Shown in pieces: positions 11,085 through 21,187 of a DNA stretch of 30,124 nucleotides. The stretch is from Tetrahymena elliotti 4EA (taxonomy: Eukaryota > Ciliophora > Oligohymenophorea > Hymenostomatida > Tetrahymenidae), in contig JH720326.1 in the NCBI GenBank assembly GCA_000231825.2, positions 599,413 to 629,536 of the forward strand. The letters run 5' to 3'. A model generated the notes under the pieces. It was not told where the DNA came from and did not search any database. It was given only the letters and a program-made list of their open reading frames with translations. Each line of letters starts with the position of its first letter. The first letter of the stretch is position 1. Position numbers and translations under genes: made by a program.

Positions 11085-11178
11085 TAGTTCAATAAAAAAT
11101 ATTCTATGAAGCTTGATTTTTTATCTGCTTTGAAATTATATTTTTCAAATTTATTGATTACATTTTTAGGTAGCTAGC

Positions 11179-11256
11179 TCATGAGATCTTAATAAAACAA
11201 TTTCTTTTTTCTTTGTTTGAAATAATTTTAATTGCATTTTCAAATAATTTATTCAT
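11179..11256 (-). pseudogene. Duplicated 5' end of the large kinase gene (truncated)
   Basis: ATG at 11256 begins MNKLFENAIKIISNK, which matches MNKLFEKAIKSISHK at the start of the gene at 9653 in 12 of 15 positions. After this the similarity stops abruptly, and the frame ends in TGA at 11179 after 25 codons. It is the edge of the segmental duplication and not a working kinase gene. Confidence 0.75.
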
Positions 11257-12270
11257 TTCTACTAAATTTTGTTTTCTTTAAATTATTAATAATAAAAAGG
11301 TATCAATTGATTAAATTCTGAATAAAGTTTTGTTGTTGTTGAATATTTATGTATTAATAAACCATCTTTTTTATTCAAATCAGATCAATAATATATTTAT
11401 TATAAATTTATTTAAAAAATTCTATCTTGAATTATTTTTTCAACATTTTTAAGTCATCTAAAAATAACTAAGGAGCTAAGCATTTTATTTGTCAGCTGAA
11501 ATAAATATTTTTTATTTTTAACTCCATCCACATAACTAAAATATACTATTTTGATAAAGAGAATTGTTACATCAAAAAGATTATAGTTATTAGAGTAATG
11601 AAATTTAAATTAAAGTATTACCTATTAACTCCTTTTTTATTTAACTAAAAAAAATTAAATGCCTTTATTAGTCGTATATAATTTTGTTTTGTGATATAAA
11701 TTACATTAAATATAATATAGATTTTATAGAGTTTAAGTATACTAATTTTTAATATGATATTATTATTTTTATTTTCTAAAATCATCTAAACTAAAAGATC
11801 ACTCACTCAACACACTTTCCATAGTATCTTTGAGGTACCATATAGCATCTTAAGCCACTACAACAATCAGTACTATTGTGACATCCATCGTTTAATCCTT
11901 AGCAAGTATCTTCTCTGATTTGTTATGAAGAAGATTTCATTGTAATTGCTGTTCCAAGCAATAAACTCAAAGCCAAAGCAAACAAAACCAATATGCTGTT
12001 GAATCTCATAATTTTATTTCTTAATCTTTATTTTGTTTTGTAATTAATTCATTATAATTTGTTAATAAACTTATTTTTTCAGCCTATACATATTAAATAT
12101 GAAAGCTTATTGAATTTCATAAGGTGCAAGATTAATTTCTTTTATTAAAATTTGGGTTTTGCAAAATAATAAATAAGTAACTATATAACTATTTACGATT
12201 TTGGATAAAATTATCAAATAAATTCATTGAGATGGTTTCAAAAATAAAAATAAAATTTCTCATTATAATA
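11216..12270. repeat. Tandem segmental duplication, unit B
   Basis: Second copy of the block at 9620-10945, in the same orientation and order: kinase 5' fragment, spacer, knottin-like gene B, upstream region. It is about 270 bases shorter, mainly through one gap in the spacer. The unit boundary at about 11216 falls inside the copied kinase codons, which fixes the breakpoint. Confidence 0.85.
11803..12009 (-). CDS. Secreted knottin-type peptide, copy B
   Basis: ATG at 12009, TGA at 11803, 68 residues, no intron, the same length as copy A. The hydrophobic signal region (residues 5-22) is nearly unchanged. All six cysteines stay at 36, 43, 49, 50, 55 and 66. Differences cluster in the loops: the second inter-cysteine loop changes from EDDTD to HNSTD, the fourth from KGLR to SGLR, and Phe-Phe near the end becomes Tyr-Tyr. 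This is what one expects of a secreted disulfide-rich peptide under selection for its fold with diversifying surface residues, although two copies cannot prove selection. It uses TAA for Gln, like the rest of the window. No activity can be assigned. Confidence 0.84.
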
Positions 12271-12368
12271 ACTCTCTATTCAAACATTACATTTTTGCAT
12301 TAAAAATTAATACTTGGCTAAATTCATGAAAAATATTAATGTAAAAGGTACAAGCTTGATGCTTTGTT
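12010..12368. other. Upstream region of knottin-like gene B
   Basis: Bases 12010-12270 match the upstream region of copy A and probably include the promoter. The rest is plain AT-rich spacer up to the TGA of the next minus-strand frame. Confidence 0.45.
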
Positions 12369-12821
12369 TCATAATAAATATGAAAAATATTTTATCTTTT
12401 GAAAAATTTATTATTAATAGACACAAATCAAAATATATTGTTAATTTATTGTAATATTTTGAAATGAGTAATAAGAAAATGCTAATTTTAAACTAGAATT
12501 AACTTTACAATCATGATAATTTTCCAACTAAATTCCTTATTTATAGCATTTTTTAGCTTTACGATATTCTTATAACTCATTATACTTATCTCCTAACATC
12601 ATCTAGTAATATCCATCTTTAGGGAATAATTGGGAACATTTAATTGTATATTATATAACTTGATCCCAATCCTTATTTTTCACCCCTTTAAATGATAATT
12701 ATTCATAGTTTCCAAAATATTCTGGTTCTAGTTCTTTACTAATGATCTGTTCTTATTAAATATTCTCTATAATAATGACATATATTACTTTTTTAAGGTT
12801 TTATCTAAATTAACTTTTCAT
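12369..12821 (-). CDS. TPR-like reading frame, possibly a fragment
   Basis: ATG at 12821 to TGA at 12369 gives 150 residues. The middle reads DWDQVIQYTIKCSQLFPKD followed by GYYQMMLGDKYNELQEYRKAKKCYKQGIQ, which fits two tetratricopeptide-type helix pairs (compare the Y-x-A-x3-Y spacing). Upstream, a different frame (about 12910-12795) encodes ALFYSNIKNKEKEKEYYEK, which also looks like a TPR helix. The two frames join in phase if a 22-nt GT...AG segment (GTAATATATGTCATTATTATAG) is removed, but so short an intron would be unusual here. A frameshifted pseudogene is the other option. The C-terminal third is hydrophobic and unconvincing. TPRs bind other proteins. The partner is unknown. Confidence 0.45.
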
Positions 12822-13447
12822 AATATTCTTTTTCTTTTTCCTTATTTTTTATATTTGAATAAAATAAAGCGACTATTTAATTAAGTAAACATATTATTAT
12901 AAGTAGTGAAAAATCTAGCTGTCATCGCATAAATATTGTCAAAATAAAATTCTTTTAATCCTTAAAATTTAATTTGAAAATTAACTTGACAAAAATATTT
13001 TTTTAAATATGTTAAAAATTACACTATATATTTTGAAATAAAATATCAATCTTTTACCAATTATGAATTGCTTTATGAAATAAAATGATTCTAATTTAGT
13101 ATAAACATTTTAAAATTCAAATCATGGAGAATAGAAAAATAAATTTGTTAAAATAAACTTAAATAGAAAAGAAAATTGAACCTCTCAACTATTGTATTTT
13201 CGGAAAATGAAAAATCGTATCAAAAACTTTTCTTAACTTTTGTTCAATACATCTTCGCGTAAAAATTCAAAAATAACTTTAATAAATTTATGGTTATCAT
13301 AATATCTTTTTTATAAGAGAGAGTTATGAATCAAATAAGTGAACATTTTGTATGAAATTTTGACGATTTCATTCATATTTAAGAAACAAATAAAAAAAAT
13401 TACATTAAATAAAGGAAAGTAATAAATTTAGATAGAATTACTAATAA
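12822..13447. other. Spacer
   Basis: AT-rich DNA upstream of the TPR-like frame. The part nearest that frame (to about 12920) may be its first exon. The rest shows nothing I can support. Confidence 0.4.
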
Positions 13448-13642
13448 ATGGAGTTAATGGAGATAGAAGAAGACAAAACTACCTCAAGATTACTTAGCGA
13501 TGAAAGGAAAAGGTTAATTCTCATTCACAAAAGTATTTTAACCTATCTTAATCTGAAATTTTTGGATAAAATAAGCTCTTTAAGAGAATCCTACAATACC
13601 TTTCTAAGACATCAAAGATTATTTGAATAAACTGAAATATGA
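13448..13642 (+). CDS. Possible 64-residue protein
   Basis: The frame runs from ATG to TGA at 13640. It starts MELMEIEEDKTTSRLLSDER, is charged at the front and continues as amphipathic helix. Codon use and composition look more coding than the flanks, and the stop is TGA. I recognise no family. A minus-strand open frame overlaps it, so the strand is not certain. It may also be an exon of a larger gene. Confidence 0.35.
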
Positions 13643-14936
13643 AATATCTGTTACAAATGTATTTAATATTATGAAAAATATAAATACGGTAGGGGTCCTC
13701 AGTGATTTCTTTACAGAATACTTTCAATTAAAAATCAATAGGTTCATTATCAAACTTTATTATATTATGATAGAGTTCGTAGACTTCTATTAAATCAAAT
13801 ATATTTTTTATACTTGTTTGAAAATAGGAATAAAGATCTTTCGGATAAATTGAAAAAATTTTATAAATTTCATCTTTTAACAAAATGTAACTTATAAGAA
13901 TTATCAAATTCTCCAATTCAAATAAAGATGAGATTTATTTCTTTATTCATGTAAAATTTTTTATAACTCTCCAATTATTAAAAAGACAATCCATGCATAA
14001 CACCTATATTTTTCTATGCAAAAAAGATTAATGAAGATGATTGAAAGAAATGGTTATATTATTTGAGATTACCTGCACTGAGCCATTTTTAGACCATTTA
14101 GAACCTTTTTTTTCACTTAGTATCTATTGCAAAACAAGCTCTTGAACAAAATGCATTTTTTTTAAATGGTGCTTATTTTGAGATTTAAAATTTTTAAATT
14201 ATTAAAAAATTAGAAATTACATATAAGTATAAAATTAATTCTATCGATAGTATTTTTAATAAGTTTAAGTAATAAGGAAATTTTAAGAAATAAAATATTA
14301 AAAAATGAAATATTAGAATAATGAATAATAAAATATATAGAAAAGAGTTAAAAGTATCAGATTGTTTTAGAAATATTAAATAATTAATATAAAAAAAAGA
14401 AGGTTTGTATTTATTTTTCATTGATTGAGATATTATAAATAGAATAAAGGGTTTTTTTTGTATGTATTATGAATGTATGAATATAAGTTATTTAGTAATT
14501 ATGTTTGATGAATGTGATTTATTTTAATTTTAAGAATATATTCCAAAAACAATGGATTATAAATATTCACTAAGAGTTCGTATTTCAATTTTTTGCTGCT
14601 TTATATTTTCAAATCAAAAAATACAAAAATTTTAAAAAAATAAATAAAATTTGTTTGATTATTTTGTGTGTGAAACAAACAAACAAACAAACAAATAAAC
14701 AAACATTCATTTATTTATTAATTAATTAATAATTACTTTTTCATTCAGTTTCTTTTTTGTTAATTTATTAATTAAATTAATTACTTATTCATTAATAATC
14801 AAAAAGAATCAAACAAAAAATTAAATCTTTTTAGAAGATAGTTAGATAGATACATCATATTACTATTTCAAAGAAAAGCAAAATAAATAATAACATCCAA
14901 GACTTAAATAGATTATAACCGCAATCATTAGCAGAT
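13643..14936. other. Long AT-rich spacer upstream of IFT52
   Basis: No convincing gene. A minus-strand frame without a start codon (about 13521-13945) has protein-like stretches but could not be tied to exons. Bases 14190-14420 are low-complexity. A tetranucleotide repeat lies at 14674-14704, with AT tetranucleotides after it. The last hundred bases are probably the promoter and 5' UTR of IFT52, with GATA-type repeats at 14838-14852. Confidence 0.45.
14674..14704. repeat. (CAAA)n microsatellite
   Basis: About seven CAAA units with one CAAATAAA variation, 230 bases upstream of the IFT52 start. A similar short AACA/AATA run occurs at 19200-19226 in the first intron of the p28 gene, and its complement type at 23161-23195 upstream of CLU. 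Confidence 0.8.
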
Positions 14937-17778
14937 ATGAGTGGAGAATAAAAAATTGTATTTAATTTTTCATAGTTCAAGCAATTATTTCATTGAGATA
15001 GAAATCTATATGCCACCACTCTGATCTATTATTTTAAAGATATTTTTTCCTTATTAAAAAATTAGATTGTTTTCAATGCTTCAAAGAAGGAGGCTGGTAA
15101 CCCTAGTACTAATATTAAAAAGATTATCAAGAAATATAAAGAAACATATAAGGTAATAGAGTTTATTTTATTATCAAGAACTTGGCTGAGCTAATTTTGT
15201 GCCTTAAATTGCTTGTTTTAGATAAATAAATCATCTGCACGCAAATATTGAGATGAAGGAGAAATATTTCAAAATAGTCAACATGAACAAATTTAAAACA
15301 AAATTGATTTTTACCCAATCAATTAAGGCAATTTATCTTAGCTAAAGCTTGAAATTGATAATAAAAGCACATAATTAGGTTTATCATCTAAAGTTTACTA
15401 TTTTATCATAAAGTGTGGCAGAAATAAAGAAGATATCACATATGATAGACTAAAGATGGCTTCTTTGGTCATCTTTTTTTGCCCTAAAGAGATGTTTACC
15501 AAAGAAGAATTCGATGCACTCAAATAGTACTTAGAAAGTGGTGGTCGTGTCTTAGTTTTGAGCTCAGAAGGTGGTGGTCACAAGTAAATACAAAACAATT
15601 AGAAGCATTAATTTTTCTATATAACATATTTTGAAATGCCTCATTAAAATTTCAAAATTAATTCAAATCTTAGTTTAAACATCAGTAAATAAATACATGA
15701 AATAGAGTGAAAAGTTAAAATGAATAATAAATTAGTTTATTTTTCCTATTAGATCATAGCATTCAAAGAGTTTAGTTACAAAATGGATTCAAAATTTAAC
15801 TTATATTTTTAAATTACTTATCAAAAAATAAAATAGAAAAAGGAGAATATTTTAAGCAATACTTTCTAATTATTTTGATTTTTTTAAAAATTCAATTCTA
15901 AAACTTAGAAATTTATTCAGAACTAATAAATTCAAGCTTTTTTGACACAAATGAATTGCAATAATTTAAAAATATTTTGAAAGTTTGAAATAATTGAACA
16001 GTTTTCCTTGATTTTTAAAACATTTTTCAAATAATTCATTTCATGGAAATTAAGAATATGAATATCTTAAAATCTATAATAGTGATTACGGTTTTTTACA
16101 ATTAAATAATTAATAATTTTAAATAGGTTTTAATCATTGTTTTATAATTAATTTTGCAATCTAAAATATTTTTTTTATATTTATAAGATATTTTTTAAAG
16201 ATTTACATAAAAATGTGGATTTTTTCAGTAATTTTTAATATGATTTTAAATTTTGATAAGGTATATCATAATATGTGAGTTTTACCTCAGTCTATAAAAT
16301 GCTTATTTAAAATTTTGATAAGATATCTTCTTATTTTTTTAAAGATTAGCAGAATAATTAATTAGTCATTTTTAAGTTATTATTTAAAATAATTTAAATT
16401 TACTTAAGATTATTAAAATTTAAGTTTTTTATTTATAATATTTTTAAATTTTAATAAGGTATTTCATTATCTATTAAACTACATTACTAAACAACTTTTT
16501 GTTTATTTGAGTTAATATTAAAAATATTTAAATAAATAGGAATCGTACAAATATAAATTTCTTCCTTGAGTAATATGGTATCAGTGTAAACAATGATTGT
16601 GTAGTTAGAACAGCATTTTATAAATACTTCCATCCCAAGGAGACTTATGTACACTCAGGTATTTTAAATGAAGAAGTAACAAGAGTAGCAAATGGTATGC
16701 CTAAGGAGACCAAGAGACCTTAAAATACTTTCTTATAGAATGTTATTGGAAAAGATGACGAAGAGGATGAATATTAAAAGGAGTAATCAAGAGTTGGTTT
16801 AGATTTCGTTTATGCTTTTGGTGCTACTTTGACTGTTTAACAACCTGCCCATGCTATTTTAGGCTCTGGCCCTCTTTCTTATCCTTCAAATAGACCCATT
16901 TCTGCCATCGTTTAAACTAAAAATAATGGTAAACTTGCAGTTATTGGTTCATTCGAAATGTTTACAGATGAGTATTTTGATAATGAAGATAACTCTAAGA
17001 TTTTTGATTTCTTTATAAAATATTTACTTACCAATGAATGTGAATTCTAATTCAGTCCTAAAGAACCTGATGTAGAATACTTCAAGGTTCCTGATATTGC
17101 AGAATTAGCTGATAATCTTAAGAGTTGTTTGCAAGTAAATTTTAGTTCACAAAAAAATTAAATATTTTAATTGATATTTGTGCTATTTAGGAAAGTGATC
17201 CATTACCATTTGATAGCAAGCAATTATTTATGACAGATTTGTTTAAGTACGATGTAGACTAAGTTCCAGAAGCCATTAAATTGTATGAAACTCTTGGAGT
17301 AAAGCATGATCCTCTTGCCCTTATCGTACCATCATTCGAAACACCCCTTCTTGGTCTTGTTTCAGCCGTTTTCCCACCAATTTTAAAAGAATTATCTCCT
17401 CCTAATTTAGAATAATTTGATTTAGATGATGAATTTGCTTCAGAAAAGTAATTCATTTTTAAATCCCCTATTCAACATTATTTTAATCTTAAATTTTTTC
17501 AAAAAAATATTGCTTTTTAAATTGTTTTAATTTTAATTAAAAAATAGAGTAAGACTTGCCTAACTCACAAATAGATGCGACAATAACGATTTAGATTTTT
17601 ACATTAAAGAATCAGGAGATATCTTGGGTGTAACAGATAAAGTTAAGAACAAACAAGATGCAAAGGCCATTTTAAGATATGTTTTAGAAGAATTAGTAAT
17701 TAATTTTACATTAAAACATTCATCATTTACCTATTTTTATAAAAACAATAGATAAATTTCAAGAAGCTCAATAACTGA
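14937..17778 (+). CDS. IFT52: Intraflagellar transport protein 52
   Basis: IFT52 is a core subunit of the IFT-B complex, which carries cargo along axonemal microtubules and is needed to build cilia. Exons: 14937-14957, 15066-15152, 15342-15583, 16540-17134, 17191-17447, 17548-17695 and 17752-17778 (TGA). They give 458 residues, close to family length. Hallmarks in order: IVFNASKKE near the start, FTKEEFDALKQYLESGG, TNINFFLEQYGISVNNDCVV, HPKETYVHSG, FGATL, GKLAVIGSFEMF, CLQESD, FETPLLGLVSAVFPPILKEL, EFASEKVRLAQLTNRC, DLDFYIKESGDILGVT, and the C-terminal FKKLNN. The third exon's 5' edge is the only doubtful one: 15342 keeps phase, whereas the earlier AG at 15221 runs into a TGA. The next ciliary gene, p28, follows 1 kb downstream on the same strand. 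Confidence 0.95.
15584..16539 (+). other. 956-nt intron of IFT52 with a three-fold repeated motif
   Basis: The donor CACAA|GTAAAT and acceptor AAATAG|GAATCG restore HKNRTNINFF in frame. In its second half the motif TTTAAATTTTGATAAGGTAT and variants occur three times (16242-16272, 16303-16333, 16441-16471). No coding sequence seen inside. Confidence 0.7.
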
Positions 17779-18839
17779 GATAAAACTATTTTGTATAAAA
17801 TTATTCCCTTAAAAATTGCATAAAACAAGAAAACATTTTTATAATTAAGCTAGCTATAAAGCAGTATTAAAATGCTTATTATATTCCACAATTAATATAT
17901 TCTATTGAATTCATTTTTATTGCATTCTTTACATTCTTATATCGTATTTAGCTTTTATAAAATCTATTTCACCTATCTTTTAACTTCCTTCATATAAATA
18001 TAGATGTATTTATTTCAATTAACTAAAATCTTTTCACATCTTATTTCTAAAAAATTAATTTTATTTAGATTTATTTCAGAGTTAAAATTTTAGATAAATA
18101 ATCTAAAAAACATAAAAATACCCACAAAAATGAATTTTCTCATTTAAAGTTTTATATTAAAATATAAAATTTGGTTTTTTGTTTAAATAAATTATTTAAA
18201 AAATATTTTTGTAAAAAAAAAATAATTCAAAAGAGAAGATTTTACATGAATAACTTGAAAATTTTTTAGTAAAGAGAAAGTAATTTAAAATAGTATATTA
18301 GTTGATAGTTAAAATAATTACATGAAAAAAACTATTAGCATAATTACTTTTCTTATTATACTATTATTAAGCCACATATTAGCTTTGTCATATTCAATTG
18401 TCATCACTAAAGCATTAATAAAATCTTTTAAACTGTTGGTAGAATAAATAAAAACTAATTTACAATTTCAACTTTTAATTGCAGAAATATTAACAAATTT
18501 TTTTTGCTGAGAAAATAAAGAAATTATAAAGTGAGGTTTAAATCAAAGGCTTAAAAATTTTAAAGTATTTTATTTGTTCAAATTGAATTAGAAAATAATT
18601 TAAAAGTATGAATTGGTTGATTGATAATTTGTTTAATTAAATTGCATGATTGATAGAATTAACTAATATATAATTTGAAACAGATAATCAATCAAAGTGG
18701 GTTTATAATGAATGAATGAGTTTGATGATTATTTTTTATTGTTTTTTGTATAATTTATTAGGAGAGTAAGAAAATTATTTAATTAAAAGTTGAAGATTCT
18801 ACTGATAATAGCATTTATTGATTTAGGAAATTATTAATT
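17779..18839. other. Spacer between IFT52 and p28
   Basis: AT-rich, no reading frame with coding character. Short tetranucleotide-like runs (GGTTGATTGATAATTTG near 18614, AATCAATCAAAG near 18688, AATGAATGAATGAG near 18709) lie upstream of p28, in the likely promoter. Confidence 0.5.
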
Positions 18840-19869
18840 ATGAATTAGAATTAGAGTTTAGAATAGACATAGCATGTAGGATTAGAGGCTACAATGAATG
18901 AGGAAGATTAATATGATGATGGTTTGTTGAAATATTAAATTCCATAAAGGGTTGATGCCCCTATTGATAAGGAAAGTTATTTAAAAGATCCTCTATAAAT
19001 TAAAAAGAAACCACAATTACCACCTCTAGATCAAAAATCTAACATAGAAGAAATACTTAACAGCATATTTCCTCCAAAGAAATGGCAAAAAAATAATGAA
19101 TACTATAGGGCTAATGTATCTGCTGATGAAGTATCACGTTTTGATTTATAGGATTTAGAAGAAACTTTAAATAAAAAGCTTAGATTGAGATAGGCTCGGT
19201 AACAAACAAACAAATAAATAAACAACATAAAATTTAAAAAGCAAAGCAATTTTAATAATTTATTTTAAATCTATTTTTTAAAAACAGTAAAAATGGTATT
19301 TGTCCTGTAAGAGAGGATCTCCATAATTAATTATTTGATGAAATTATAAGATAATGTACAATTAATTGTCCAGAAAGAGGTAAATACAATTCAAAAATAT
19401 ATAGTAAAAATAATTATCTGTTCAATTCATAGGTTTACTGTTATTGAGAGTCAGAGATAATTTAAGAATGACATTTGCCGCTTATCAAACTCTCTATTAA
19501 GGGTCAGTTGTTTTTGGTGTAAGAAAGGCTCTCTAGGCTGAAAAAGATAAGCCAGAGCTTTAAGCTAGAATTGAAGAATTAGAAAAGAAGAAGATATATT
19601 TGCAAAACAGAGTAAAAAAAATTAAATAACAAAATTTGATTTATTAATTGAATTTTAAACAACTGAAACTATTTATTTATTTATTAATACAAATCATCTT
19701 ATTCAAATAATAATAGAAAATCATATTAGAAAACGAATTAGATTCTATTGAAAAAAGTTTCAAAGAAATAAGAACTATTGAAGAGGAAAGAAAATAAAAT
19801 GAGCTTAACTACTTAAAAGCATAAACTAAAAGTTTACAAACATTTTTAAACAATATTCAAAGCAGTTGA
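18840..19869 (+). CDS. DNALI1: Axonemal inner-arm dynein light chain p28
   Basis: p28 is a light chain of the single-headed inner-arm dyneins that help bend the cilium. Exons: 18840-19198, 19288-19379, 19433-19611 and 19717-19869 (TGA). They give 260 residues, the usual size. Diagnostic segments are EILNSIFPPKKW, RFDLQDLEETLNKKLRLRQA, NGICPVREDLHNQLFDEIIR, CPERGLLLLRVRDNLRMTF, AAYQTLYQGSVVFGVRKALQ, and then a coiled coil to the end (about residues 175-258, rich in Glu, Lys and Leu). Every exon junction closes in phase, for example RQAR|KNGICPVRE. The first intron starts GTAACAAAC and contains a short AACA repeat. The start is the first ATG. The second Met at residue 19 is possible but less likely. 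Confidence 0.95.
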
Positions 19870-21187
19870 AGCTATTCTTATTAATACTATTAATTAAACT
19901 GTATATTTGCATATAATCATTTCACTCTATAAAATTATTTCACAAATTCAAAATCATCAAATTCAACTTTTACTATTTTATTAAAATCCAATTTATTTGA
20001 AACTAAATAATTTATGAAACAAAGGTTTTCATAAACTCATTGGAGAAAAATCAAAAATTCATCCAAGAATTATCAGCACTGACTGTAAATAACTTGATTA
20101 ATTATTTTTTTATAGGTTGTTAATTTTAAATTTTAATAAAATTTTGATTTTCAAAATAAATTCTTCAATGATTTGAAATAAATTTATCTATTATTTTAAT
20201 TCTAACATCAATTTATTCCTTAAAGGTATTAGAGAATATGAATTAAAAATATATGGAATTAAAGATATTCTAAAATTAATCCTTTAATTTTTGAAATTTT
20301 GATAAACAGTGATTAATTAATGATTATCAATTTCATCTTCTAATTTGTTAAATATTTTAATTTTAATAGAATATTCTTATTGTGTATTACTTTAAGATCT
20401 TATATAGAGTAAAAGTAAAAAGAATGAATTAAATACTATCTAGAATTAATCTTTTAATTTTAGAATTTAGTTGATTAAAATTTTTGCAAAGGAAACTAAA
20501 TCTTAAAATATAAACTATTATTTTAAATCTGACTAATTTTATTTTAATTTATTACTTAAAAATCTTAAAGAGTTAAAGTTAAAAATGTATTAATTAAATA
20601 CTATGTACAAATAATCTTTAAATTTATGAAAATTTAACAAATATTTATTATCTTAAACCTTCGAAATGGTGTTACTGAGTTGATAATTAATATTAAAAAA
20701 ATGTTTAATTAAATATTAAGTTTTACATTAATAACTTAAAGAATTACATTAAGTAGAAATTGTTTTATTAAAGATTTCATCAATTGTAAATAGAAAATTT
20801 CTTTTGTTTAAAAAAATAAAAAAAGAAGTTTAATATATTTTTTGATGCATAATAAAAACTAGAAATAAAATAATTAAAATTTTACTTTAAATTCCCATTT
20901 AAAAAAATATAATTTTAAATTAAATGCATTTAAAAATAACATTTGTTGAATCTAATTTTAAGGTTATTAGATTTAATTTTACAATAATAATTGATAGGCG
21001 GTTAATTAGATTGATATCTTCTTTTAAAATTAGTGATTTTATAATATTGCGGTAAATATAATATTGGGGGTGTGCAAATTTTGATAGTTTAAAAGATTTA
21101 GATCGACTATTATTGAGATACAAAATATTTATTAAAAAATTTATTAAATTATTATCAATTTCTTACAATTTATTCAAGATTTTAAAG
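19870..21187. other. Spacer with degenerate repeats
   Basis: No gene seen. The region holds a weak tandem repeat of about 172 bases (see 20225-20780). Upstream of 21188 the last 60 bases are plain AT-rich leader. Confidence 0.5.
20225..20780. repeat. Degenerate tandem repeat, period about 172 bases
   Basis: Related blocks start near 20225, 20400, 20572 and 20740. The best preserved core is TTAAATACTATCTAGAATTAATCTTTTAATTTT at about 20429-20461, with partners TTAAATACTATGTACAAATAATCTTTAAATTT at 20594-20625 and ATATTCTAAAATTAATCCTTTAATTTT at 20266. AT-rich DNA makes weak matches common, but three ordered blocks with similar spacing argue for a real old duplication. Confidence 0.4.

Noticed and set aside
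13521..13945. Minus-strand open frame overlapping the 13448-13642 frame
   Set aside because: Some protein-like stretches, but no start codon, a TGA just upstream, and no exon partners found. It cannot be told from chance in DNA with one stop codon.
14194..14421. Minus-strand hydrophobic 75-residue frame
   Set aside because: Composed almost only of Ile, Leu, Phe, Tyr and Asn, as any AT-rich DNA gives. No motif, not duplicated elsewhere.
17259..17456. Minus-strand frame opposite IFT52 exon 5
   Set aside because: Shadow of a well-conserved IFT52 coding exon on the other strand.
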